Notes under the pieces: generated by a model
The model's input: the letters and a program-made list of their open reading frames with translations, nothing else
Told to the model about the DNA's origin: nothing
Database searches by the model: none
Part shown: piece by piece, positions 24,290 to 31,645 of the stretch
Numbering within the stretch: the stretch's first letter is position 1
How the letters are laid out: every line of letters begins with the position of its first letter
NCBI GenBank assembly: GCA_017526585.1
Contig: JAFXRC010000048.1
Span: 1 to 32,850 of the forward strand
Length of the DNA stretch: 32,850 nucleotides
From: Fibrobacter sp.
GTDB lineage: Bacteria > Fibrobacterota > Fibrobacteria > Fibrobacterales > Fibrobacteraceae
Direction: 5' to 3'
Position numbers and translations under genes: made by a program

Positions 24290-25660
24290 TTAGCTTTCCT
24301 CCGGTTTCGCTGTCGCCTGTTCGAGCAGCTGTTTCAACTTCTGCAAGACGCCCGGATAAGTCGCTTCCACCAATTCGGAATTCGCCACCGGTTCGTCATT
24401 TCCAAGAGCAATCGAAAGCACCGACAGGGCAAGGCCATTCTGCGGCACATCTCCCCCGTCAAAATCGCTTCCGTTCACAATCGTTTCAAGTCCGCGGATC
24501 ACGAGACCGTCATCGTAAACGCCCACTTCGGCGCCCGTCTTTCGCAAGTTCTCGGCGAGAGACTCGTTGACCGGGCGCATTTCCTTGCGCAGTTCCTTAG
24601 GAATTCGCAGAATGGTTTCGCCTTCGGCAAAGCATGCGGCCACCGCCAGGAACGGATATTCCTCGATTCCTGTCGCAATGGTATCTTCAGAAAAACGCCT
24701 ACCCTGCAGGCGCTTGCCCGATGCAAGCGGGTACGCCATCACGTCACCATACACATCGCCAAACCTTTCGCGGCGGCTCACCGTCTCGAAGTTTCCGCCC
24801 ATGCGCTTCAGGCACGTGAGAGCTCCCGCACGGGAACTGTTCAAGTCCACGTTCTTGATAGCGACTTCGGTATTCTTCGGGATGCCTGCAATCGTCGTCA
24901 AAAGCACAAGCGCCATCGCTTCGGTGGTGTCACCCGGAACATAATAGTCGCGACCCGTAATCACCTGGGTTTCCGAAATCTCGGTAAACTGCGTGCGTTC
25001 AATCTTCTGCCCGCGCGCCATCATCATGCGGCGTTCCAGTTCCGTGAGCTGTTCCATACCGCGCGACTCGTACTTGAGCGAAACGCCAAAGTACATGAGC
25101 ATCTTGGTCCACTGATCGTGAACCGAACCCTTTTCTTCAAACGACAGGTATTCGCCGCGAATCAGCGTCCGCAACAGCAAGCGGTTGCGCATCACCGTCG
25201 AGATATTCCCGAGAGAATCCTTCTTAATTGCAGGTTCTTCGGCGGCAAAAGTGAAGGTGAACTTCGCCGGTTCATCGGCGACAGGCTTCACCTTGAAATA
25301 CTTCTGCAAAAGCTCCTTGGCGCGGGAAACCTTCGCGATACCCGCTTCATCATTTTCAGCGGCGAAGGTATAAATCTGTTCCACATCCTTGGAAGCAAGC
25401 GTCCAGAGCATCACGCAGCGCGCTTCGCTCAAATCCATCGGGAGCATACTCGGAAGCGCATACTGGAAGCCCTTGCCTTCGAGCACCAGCTGGTGTCCCT
25501 GTTGCACATAGGAAAGGCCGTATTCCTTGAGGGCTTCGGCAAAAGGTTCTACACCGGCGGCAAAGGAAAAATCTTCAAAAACGGTGCGGCCGTTCACGAG
25601 CAGCGCCATCACCAGCGCAAGCTCCATGCGTTCGCGGTCGGGGTTCAACACAAAATCCAT
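24290..25660 (-). CDS. EPSP-synthase-like protein lacking catalytic residues (probable pseudoenzyme)
   Basis: The 456-residue product aligns in outline with 3-phosphoshikimate 1-carboxyvinyltransferase (AroA): NGRTVFEDF near the N-terminus, TKMLMYFGVSL, DYYVPGDTTEAMALVLLTTIAG (about 238-259), NVDLNSSRAGALTCLKRMGG, GIEEYPFLAVAACFAEGET (331-349), and LAENLRKTGAEVG. Yet the expected active-site motifs are changed: PGxKSxSxR reads NPDRERMEL (6-14), NAGT and SSQ are absent, the IDEYP Asp is Glu, KESDR reads KEMRP, DHRMAM reads VPQNGLAL, and the final Lys is missing. Start overlaps the tyrA stop by one base. It may be a regulator, scaffold or enzyme of altered specificity; ordinary AroA activity seems unlikely. 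Confidence 0.75.
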   Translation of the reverse strand: MDFVLNPDRERMELALVMALLVNGRTVFEDFSFAAGVEPFAEALKEYGLSYVQQGHQLVLEGKGFQYALPSMLPMDLSEARCVMLWTLASKDVEQIYTFAAENDEAGIAKVSRAKELLQKYFKVKPVADEPAKFTFTFAAEEPAIKKDSLGNISTVMRNRLLLRTLIRGEYLSFEEKGSVHDQWTKMLMYFGVSLKYESRGMEQLTELERRMMMARGQKIERTQFTEISETQVITGRDYYVPGDTTEAMALVLLTTIAGIPKNTEVAIKNVDLNSSRAGALTCLKRMGGNFETVSRRERFGDVYGDVMAYPLASGKRLQGRRFSEDTIATGIEEYPFLAVAACFAEGETILRIPKELRKEMRPVNESLAENLRKTGAEVGVYDDGLVIRGLETIVNGSDFDGGDVPQNGLALSVLSIALGNDEPVANSELVEATYPGVLQKLKQLLEQATAKPEES

Positions 25661-26805
25661 CAGCGTTCCTTTACGTCGTAGCCAAGCTGATTCAGGATCT
25701 GCATGGCGCGGCGGGCCTCGTCGGGGGTCTTGAAAGCAAGCAGAAGCGTGCCCGCAATATTTTCGCGGACCTTCATGAGTTCAATATCGCGAATGTTCAA
25801 ATCATTTTCGGCCAGCGGCTGCATCACCTGCAAAAGTGCGCCAGGCACATCCTTGAGCGGCACAGTGATTTCGGAGAAGGCGGCTGCGGCGTTACGGCCT
25901 GGGGCAAACAGGCTCGCACGGCCCTCGTTACCGGCCCTGAACACCGTTTCCAGGTCTCTGGAATGGTCATCGGCAGCGGGGCGACCATCGCTTACCACCT
26001 GCAAGTTTTCCATTGCGGCAATCGTTTTGTCGAGACCTGCACGCACTTCCTTAAGTGCCTGCACCGTCTGATCGCGGTTGGTGACTGCAATGTCGTGCCA
26101 CATGTTCCAACCCGAAGCAGCAATGCGCGTCATGTCCCTAAAGGCGCGACCCGCGTAATGCTGGTAGTTGGGCTTTACCAGGCGTTCCGGCATACTCGCC
26201 GCGAGCGTCGAAGAAAGCATCTGCGGCATGTGAGACACCCAACCCATGGTGCGGTCGTGGTGTTCCGGCGGGAAAACAACCGCATTGGCTCCCACGAAAG
26301 AAATCAAATCCAAAAGAGGCTTGTATGCCGATTCGTCAACGCCTTCGGGCGGGCACACGAACCAGTAGGCATTTTCAAAAATCGAGGGATCGTTGTATTC
26401 GAGCGTGCGCTTTTCGGAGCCTGCCATCGGGTGGCTACCCACGAACACAAACGGCTTGGGGAGCTTGGAACCCGCCTTGCAGATTTCCACCTTGGTCGAA
26501 CCAATGTCGCTCACCAAAATCTGCTTTTCTGCAGGAAGTGCCGACAGATCCATCTGCGACAAATTCTCGATGGTCTTTAAGATATGCAGAATCGGAGCGC
26601 ACAGCAAAATCATATCGGAGCCGTTCACCCAATCCTTGATGTCGTCGTAGCCAAAGCATTCGTCGGCAAGGCCGAGTTCCTTGGCACGGGTAAGCGTAGC
26701 GGGGCTGCTCACCGCACGCACCACCGTAGGCAATTTCGCCTGCTTGATAGCGGCGGCAACGGAGCTTGCCAAAAGTCCAAAGCCAACGAAGGTGATTCGC
26801 ATCAT
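25660..26805 (-). CDS. tyrA: Prephenate dehydrogenase with C-terminal ACT domain
   Basis: This 381-residue enzyme oxidatively decarboxylates prephenate to 4-hydroxyphenylpyruvate for tyrosine. An NAD(P) Rossmann start (VGFGLLASSVA, with Ala where GxGxxG often has Gly), SDIGSTK, the hallmark SHPMAGSEKRT (about 124-133), and VSHMPQMLSSTLA are visible. Residues about 311-381 form an ACT domain (EITVPLKDVPGALLQVMQPL ... NIRDIELM), which suggests feedback control by an amino acid, probably tyrosine. The start overlaps the chorismate mutase stop (ATGA) and its stop overlaps the next start, so translation is coupled with both neighbours. Confidence 0.95.
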   Translation of the reverse strand: MMRITFVGFGLLASSVAAAIKQAKLPTVVRAVSSPATLTRAKELGLADECFGYDDIKDWVNGSDMILLCAPILHILKTIENLSQMDLSALPAEKQILVSDIGSTKVEICKAGSKLPKPFVFVGSHPMAGSEKRTLEYNDPSIFENAYWFVCPPEGVDESAYKPLLDLISFVGANAVVFPPEHHDRTMGWVSHMPQMLSSTLAASMPERLVKPNYQHYAGRAFRDMTRIAASGWNMWHDIAVTNRDQTVQALKEVRAGLDKTIAAMENLQVVSDGRPAADDHSRDLETVFRAGNEGRASLFAPGRNAAAAFSEITVPLKDVPGALLQVMQPLAENDLNIRDIELMKVRENIAGTLLLAFKTPDEARRAMQILNQLGYDVKER

Positions 26806-27056
26806 TCCTCCACCTTCCGGGTTTCCTGCATAATGACCTGGAAAATATTCTTGATCGATTCCGGCGTGAGCGGGCCCTTTGTCAAGGAAGACACCTTTTC
26901 GAGAACCGCCTGTTCGCGCGTCGCGTCAAAGACCGGAAGCCCCTGCTGTTTCTTGAGCTTTCCAATCTCCGTGGCGTAAGTCGCCCTCTTGTTCAAAAGG
27001 GCGATCAGCTCATCATTCAGTTCGTCAATTTGATTACGCCAGTCTTCAATATTCAT
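26802..27056 (-). CDS. Chorismate mutase, AroQ class
   Basis: The 84-residue, all-helical protein matches the AroQ chorismate mutase fold: WRNQIDELNDELIALLNKRATYATEIGKLK, then PVFDATREQAVLEKV and the third helix PESIKNIFQVIMQETRKVEE. The active-site Arg, Lys and Glu/Gln positions of the family are kept. It turns chorismate into prephenate, the substrate for the neighbouring dehydrogenase. It heads the operon and overlaps tyrA by four bases, so the pair acts like a split T-protein. No ribosome binding site precedes the ATG. Confidence 0.93.
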   Translation of the reverse strand: MNIEDWRNQIDELNDELIALLNKRATYATEIGKLKKQQGLPVFDATREQAVLEKVSSLTKGPLTPESIKNIFQVIMQETRKVEE

Positions 27057-27063
27057 AGTAATG

Positions 27064-27069
27064 AATTTA
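27064..27069 (-). promoter_or_regulatory. Candidate -10 box of the aromatic amino-acid/nadK operon
   Basis: TAAATT on the minus strand ends 7 bases before the ATG at 27056. Since the five genes downstream overlap or nearly touch, this is the only visible promoter for all of them. Confidence 0.43.
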
Positions 27070-27112
27070 GAAAAAAGAGCCGTGCTTAGTGTTTAGGAGT
27101 TAGCGAGATAAG

Positions 27113-28285
27113 CTAGAACCGGATAGCAACGCCGATGTATGGCGCAACCGTTATATCTTCAAAGAAAACAAATAATTCCCAATCAAGATAATCGGCCCAA
27201 CCAATCGCATCCGCAAAGACATCTGCACCCAAATTCAGAGCAACCCTTTCGCTCAACTGATACGCCGCCAGGATTCTACCACCAAGAATCAGATTAATCG
27301 TCATCAGGTCTCCAGGACCATCTTCATAGTAATCCCCGCTGTAATCATGATAATAACCTACAAACAGGTATTTAAAGTCTAAACCAAGAAAGCCATAAAA
27401 AGCCAAAAGCAAGTTGTTCCTAACAGGAGCATAGCCGACGCCAGACTTTACATTAATGTCCAAGCCATCATATTCTCCTTCTTTATATCCCGCTTGCGCA
27501 CGAGTATAGCCCCCAGTAAAAGCAAACAGATTCGAAAAGCCCGTCGGAGTAAATCTATAATAGGACACATTCAATGCTATTCCCCAAGCGAAATTAATCG
27601 TTTCGTCATCCCAGGTTGCATTTTCAAACGGCAGCACGACATTAAAGGCAAGCATCGACTCAAGGGGCTTTGCCGGTTGCTCCGCAGCGGTTTCATTCTC
27701 CGTTTCTCTTTCACTAACGACAGATTCTTCCGCCGAATTTTGCGGCAATGCCGACTCTGCGGCAACCACCTGGGCATCATCTTCTACACGGTCCTTCGGT
27801 TCTTCCTGTCTAGGTTTTTCGGCTTCCTTGATTGCATTAAAAAGCGGCGCCGACCTTTCTTCGATTTCCTTTAAGAGGCCCTCCGCATTTTCACTCTGAA
27901 CTGCAAAGCTCGACATCAGCTTTCCCGATGCCGTTTCGTAAAGTTCCACCGTCAGGGTAACCATCGAGCCGAAGTGGCTGACTCTCCCCTGCGCCACATA
28001 ATCCGCCGAGATATTCTTGCCCGTTTCAACAAGGCAGCTGCCTTCGCACTCTTCCACCGACTTTCCCGGCGGTAGCATTGTGTTGATGTTTTCGCGGGTC
28101 ATGATGGTATAGCCCGAAGTGCTCGGCAGTTCCATAATCGCCATCTGACGAAGTTTATCCGTCAGGAATTGGCATTCCTTGTGATCAAGGAGATTCACAT
28201 CGTCGCGGGTTGTCTCCAGCACGGCGACATGGGCGGCAAAGCTATTTGCCAATAGAAATAAAGCTATTGCGACAAAGCGTTTCAT
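27113..28285 (-). CDS. Outer-membrane protein with N-terminal CsgG/FlgO-like domain and C-terminal barrel, function unknown
   Basis: The 390-residue product has a signal peptide (cleavage near SFA/AHV, residue 18). Residues about 19-160 look like a CsgG/TolB-N-type domain (HVAVLETTRDDVN, YTIMTRENINTMLPPG, VETGKNISADYVAQGRVSHFGS), followed by an acidic, Gln/Glu-rich linker (about 165-215). The last 180 residues alternate polar and aromatic residues as in a small beta-barrel and end in Phe, a usual mark of outer-membrane proteins. Two Cys (in VEECEGSCLVE) could form a disulfide. Function is not known. The gene is richer in A+T than its neighbours and has its own promoter box 7 bases before the ATG. 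Confidence 0.72.
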   Translation of the reverse strand: MKRFVAIALFLLANSFAAHVAVLETTRDDVNLLDHKECQFLTDKLRQMAIMELPSTSGYTIMTRENINTMLPPGKSVEECEGSCLVETGKNISADYVAQGRVSHFGSMVTLTVELYETASGKLMSSFAVQSENAEGLLKEIEERSAPLFNAIKEAEKPRQEEPKDRVEDDAQVVAAESALPQNSAEESVVSERETENETAAEQPAKPLESMLAFNVVLPFENATWDDETINFAWGIALNVSYYRFTPTGFSNLFAFTGGYTRAQAGYKEGEYDGLDINVKSGVGYAPVRNNLLLAFYGFLGLDFKYLFVGYYHDYSGDYYEDGPGDLMTINLILGGRILAAYQLSERVALNLGADVFADAIGWADYLDWELFVFFEDITVAPYIGVAIRF

Positions 28286-28292
28286 CTTTCAA

Positions 28293-28298
28293 AATATA
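28293..28298 (-). promoter_or_regulatory. Candidate -10 box with adjoining palindrome
   Basis: TATATT on the minus strand ends 7 bases before the ATG at 28285. Just upstream lies the perfect palindrome TTTCGCGAAA (28302-28311), a possible operator or a weak hairpin for the gene before it. Confidence 0.43.
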
Positions 28299-28321
28299 GC
28301 TTTTCGCGAAAGTGGTTTCAC

Positions 28322-29779
28322 CTAGAAAGACACCTTGTATTCTTCAAAAGCGTCCTTGTTCGCCCTTAAATCCGGACCATCCCAGTCAAAAAGTGGCGCA
28401 CCCCAGGCACCACTCAGCGTGGGTTCCCAGAAGAACGTTCCAATCCAGCGATCCAACCCACGGACCATCTCGTTCGTGCGCTTGCGCGAACCATCGAACT
28501 TGTAGGTATCCTTTGAATCTCCACCATTGTATTCGGCAACGATGAATTCCAAGTCAGGGTAAGAAGACGAGAGCGTTTCGAACAAATTCTTCCAACTATC
28601 AGGTTTGTCGTCACCGTAAGCAGTATACGCCGAAAATCCCATCACGTCGGCAGGAACTTTCTGGTTCTTGAAAATCTCGGTCATCCACCAATTAATGGTA
28701 TTCGGCTTGCGGATGCTTTCAATATGCAGCACCGTCTTGATTTCCTGCGACACCGCCTTGACCGCGCGGATTCCCGCCTTGAAATACTTTGCAGCATTTG
28801 CCTTGCCGGCACTTGTACTCATGTCGCCACCGACGCTTGCGGGCGCCTTGTCGACACCATCTCCCCAGCAGTTCGTGCTGCTGTTCGGCACATGCATTAG
28901 TATTCCGGGAGTCGTCTCGTTGCCAATTTGCACCATCGTGGGAGTCGCCCCCACCTGCTTCAGCGCCGAAAGCAAATCGTAGGTATAGTTGTACACGGAA
29001 TCCGCCATTGCATCGGAGCTTGTCACGCTGCGCCAGCGGCTAGGAATAATCTGCTTGGCCGGATCGGCCCAGTTGTCACTGTAATGAATATCGAGCAAGA
29101 AAGCCATACCCGCCGCCTTGATCTTTTGAGCATAGGCAACAATGTGGTCCTTGTCGGCGTAGGCTTCGGCATCGTGGTCGCAACCCGCCGCCGCATAGCC
29201 GTACTGAGCCTTGGGACTTACAAAAGTCTTTAGGCGAATGGCGTTGAAACCGTGATCCTTTAAAAGCGTAAAGACATCTTTCTCGGTACCGTCGACATCG
29301 TAGAACTTGGTTCCCCAGCGTTCGTATTCCTGCACCGTCGAGATGTCTGCGCCGGTATAGAAGCTGAAATCGAGCGATGTTTCCGACGCAGAAGACCGCG
29401 GCGGATGCGAATCGGAAGAATGCGGGTGCATGGAATCGGAAGAGTGCGGCGGTTCCATCCTAGACGAAGAGGAACTCGGAGGTACCTCACCAGACGACAT
29501 TTCAGCAAATGACAGAGGCTGTTCGCCCGACGACAGCTGCGGTTCACTCGCCGAGGAAAGTTCTCCCAACGCAGCGCTAGACAAATTCGGAATTTCAGCA
29601 CCCGAAAGCGAATCCGGATTCATATTCGGCAAAGAGTCAACGACAGGGGTTTCGACCGTCGACGCATCCCCCACCGTCGCGTCACCCATTTCCGGTGCAT
29701 TGCTAGAATCGTCACCGCAAGCGCACAAGGCGACTGCAGCAAGCAACGACAAGACAAATTTACCCTTTAGAAATCCCAT
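28322..29779 (-). CDS. GH53 endo-beta-1,4-galactanase, lipoprotein
   Basis: The 485-residue enzyme should cut beta-1,4-galactan side chains of pectin at the cell surface. A lipoprotein signal (ALCAC, Cys21) is followed by a Ser-rich linker of about 110 residues with two PHSSDS copies (111-116, 119-124). The GH53 domain (about 139-485) shows FYTGADISTVQEYE, LLKDHGFNAIRLKTFVSP, LLDIHYSDNWADP, MVQIGNETTPGIL with the acid/base Glu288, and FIVAEYNGG with the nucleophile Glu416. A TAGATT box lies 6 bases before the ATG and no good ribosome binding site is seen. It sits beside another carbohydrate-type lipoprotein. Anchoring suits a fibre-degrading organism; this last point is inference. Confidence 0.92.
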   Translation of the reverse strand: MGFLKGKFVLSLLAAVALCACGDDSSNAPEMGDATVGDASTVETPVVDSLPNMNPDSLSGAEIPNLSSAALGELSSASEPQLSSGEQPLSFAEMSSGEVPPSSSSSRMEPPHSSDSMHPHSSDSHPPRSSASETSLDFSFYTGADISTVQEYERWGTKFYDVDGTEKDVFTLLKDHGFNAIRLKTFVSPKAQYGYAAAGCDHDAEAYADKDHIVAYAQKIKAAGMAFLLDIHYSDNWADPAKQIIPSRWRSVTSSDAMADSVYNYTYDLLSALKQVGATPTMVQIGNETTPGILMHVPNSSTNCWGDGVDKAPASVGGDMSTSAGKANAAKYFKAGIRAVKAVSQEIKTVLHIESIRKPNTINWWMTEIFKNQKVPADVMGFSAYTAYGDDKPDSWKNLFETLSSSYPDLEFIVAEYNGGDSKDTYKFDGSRKRTNEMVRGLDRWIGTFFWEPTLSGAWGAPLFDWDGPDLRANKDAFEEYKVSF

Positions 29780-29785
29780 ACCCTA

Positions 29786-29791
29786 AATCTA
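29786..29791 (-). promoter_or_regulatory. Weak candidate -10 box of the galactanase gene
   Basis: TAGATT on the minus strand ends 6 bases before the ATG. It lies in the 35-base gap after the upstream lipoprotein gene. Confidence 0.3.
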
Positions 29792-29814
29792 CACAAAACG
29801 CTGCGAAAATTCAA

Positions 29815-31509
29815 CTACGGTTTCAGCAGCAGCTTCTTGTTTTCGAGGATGCCGTCGTTATCAAAGCGTACAGTCGGATTCAAGCCGTTCTTATAGGCAT
29901 TTTCGCTCTCGTAGAGGGAAAGCGCCACAGAAGCCCCCGGTTGCGCCGCGCCGCTAAACGAAAATTCCTTTGTTGCACCGTCCTTGAACGTTCCCTTGGG
30001 AATGTGGATGGTTTTGCCCAGCTGCGCAAGCGCTTTGCCCTCGGAATCCACAAATTCCGCCACCAGGTACACATCAAAGAAACAGGGCGCCACGCCGGTA
30101 TTCTTGATGGTAATGTTCAGCGTACTCGTGGTGTCGGCAGCTTTCCCTGCAGCTGGAGTTGCGACAGTCACCAGTTCCGCACTTTCGACCGTGAAATTGT
30201 AGCCGAGAACCTTGGTCATGGAATCCGCAAGGGCCTTGTTGTCTTTGTAGAAGTTATAACCGCAATCGTCAAAGTCCTGGTCCAGCACGTAGTAGGTCAG
30301 GTGCGCCGTCGTAATGGCATCCACCCAGCGCTCCGGAGTCCACTTAAGGTAACCGCCGGGAATGACATCGGTGTAATTCAGCATGATGGCGTAACCGCCG
30401 CAGTTTTCCGCAACGGTCGGCAAGTTCGCCTCGTAGGCGCGCACCAGCGAATCTGCAGTTCCCGGAATTCCGATAAGGCAATCATCGCGCTTGGTAATGC
30501 CTAGGCTCAGCGCGTACGTGTACACATCCCCGTAACCGTCGGAAGGGAGCACCAACAGGCTCTTCTTGAAAACAGATGCATAGTGTTTCAGCATGTCCTT
30601 CTGGATTTCCACGGAAGGCATTTTGCTACCGTCCAGGTTCGAAACGTGCCATTCGCCCCATTCACCGAAGGAGCGTACGTCAATGTATTCGATACGCGGA
30701 TCGCCGTCGTACTTTGCCGCGAGAGCCGTCGCAAATTCCTTTGCATAGTACAGGTAGACGGAATCGTCCCAAACGGGAAACGCTGCGTTGGCGTTGTTGT
30801 CCTTGTACCGAGCCGTAATTTTTTCCGCACCTTCTTCGTAAACATATTTCGGAGTCCAGTCGTAGTTTTCTTCGGGAGTACTATTGTCCCTGATAAACGA
30901 CGGCGAATACGGGAAAACGCGCAAGGCATAGCCCATGCCATGTTCGGAGAGTGCATTCAGCAACTCCTCCAGTTCGCTCCAGTCATAGACGCCTTTCGCC
31001 GGGTTCAGCTTGTTCCACTGCTGGTATCCGGAACCGTAGGTGACCAAGTCCCACGCCCTGTTGTTCAGGGAACCGTGCGGGCCGTATTCAAAACCCGGAT
31101 CGAACGTCCACGCAGCTTCGGTCGGAACCGTGAAACCCTTGTGCGGGTTCGTGAGAGGGCCGTCGAATCGCTTGAGCGTATAGGTGGTTTTCGTCGTGAT
31201 AGCGCTTTCTACCGCAGAGGTATCCGCACCAGATGTATCGGCGACACTTGCCGAGCTGCTAGGTTCAGCTGGTTCACCCCCCTGACCGCCACTGGAACTT
31301 GAAAGAGAGCTATCTGCCCAAACGGAACCAGAAGACGAGCTGCCCGGTACTGCGGACTGCGACGAGCTGGAATTTTCCACCAGCGCATTTTCGGTCTGTG
31401 AAGATAACGAAACATCGTCAACGACGCTTGCACTGCTGCCATCATCGCCACAGGCTTCCAGCCCAATGACAACAAAAGCCAAGGCGCCCATCAAAGCAAG
31501 TCGTTTCAT
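29815..31509 (-). CDS. DUF4832/DUF4874-like TIM-barrel lipoprotein, probable carbohydrate-active protein
   Basis: The 564-residue product has a lipoprotein signal (GLEAC, Cys20) and a Ser-rich linker to about residue 105. The main domain starts with TNPHKGF (about 120-126) and continues with NKLNPAKGVYDWSELEELL, a glycosidase-like strand-helix pattern, then YIDVRSFGEWGEWH (about 275-288) with acidic residues where GH42-like enzymes keep catalytic Glu. The last 120 residues form a beta-sandwich (LNITIKNTGVAPCFFDVYLV). The layout fits the DUF4874-DUF4832 group; enzyme activity is unproven. The ATG at 31509 is chosen since AAGGGG lies 8 bases upstream and gives a proper signal. It precedes the galactanase gene by 35 bases, so they may act on the same polysaccharide. 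Confidence 0.78.
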   Translation of the reverse strand: MKRLALMGALAFVVIGLEACGDDGSSASVVDDVSLSSQTENALVENSSSSQSAVPGSSSSGSVWADSSLSSSSGGQGGEPAEPSSSASVADTSGADTSAVESAITTKTTYTLKRFDGPLTNPHKGFTVPTEAAWTFDPGFEYGPHGSLNNRAWDLVTYGSGYQQWNKLNPAKGVYDWSELEELLNALSEHGMGYALRVFPYSPSFIRDNSTPEENYDWTPKYVYEEGAEKITARYKDNNANAAFPVWDDSVYLYYAKEFATALAAKYDGDPRIEYIDVRSFGEWGEWHVSNLDGSKMPSVEIQKDMLKHYASVFKKSLLVLPSDGYGDVYTYALSLGITKRDDCLIGIPGTADSLVRAYEANLPTVAENCGGYAIMLNYTDVIPGGYLKWTPERWVDAITTAHLTYYVLDQDFDDCGYNFYKDNKALADSMTKVLGYNFTVESAELVTVATPAAGKAADTTSTLNITIKNTGVAPCFFDVYLVAEFVDSEGKALAQLGKTIHIPKGTFKDGATKEFSFSGAAQPGASVALSLYESENAYKNGLNPTVRFDNDGILENKKLLLKP

Positions 31510-31554
31510 GCCATATCCCCTTACATGATACCCGTAGAAAAGTCCGTTTCTCTT

Positions 31555-31560
31555 AATATA
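31555..31560 (-). promoter_or_regulatory. Candidate -10 box of the DUF4832-like gene
   Basis: TATATT on the minus strand lies 45 bases before the ATG and leaves a normal leader with an AAGGGG ribosome binding site. Confidence 0.4.
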
Positions 31561-31592
31561 TGTTTTAGCGGCGAAAATAGCACCCATTCAAC

Positions 31593-31623
31593 AAAAAAAA
31601 GAGCCCTCCTTGCCGGAGAGCTC
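31593..31623 (-). terminator. Rho-independent terminator after the 31646-32509 gene
   Basis: On the minus strand GAGCTCTCC (31623-31615) pairs with GGAGGGCTC (31609-31601), nine pairs with one G-U, around a five-base loop, and eight T follow (31600-31593). Confidence 0.88.
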
Positions 31624-31645
31624 CCTTTTCATAATCTCGAGACGA

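Noticed and set aside
24011..25681. A 556-codon plus-strand frame opposite the EPSP-synthase-like gene, which could mean the wrong strand was annotated
   Set aside because: The minus-strand frame shows clear EPSP-synthase landmarks and perfect start/stop overlap with its neighbours; the plus frame shows none.
29260..29480. Repetitive bases in the galactanase linker as a possible CRISPR or tandem array
   Set aside because: The repeats are irregular, in frame, and encode a Ser-rich linker common in surface lipoproteins.
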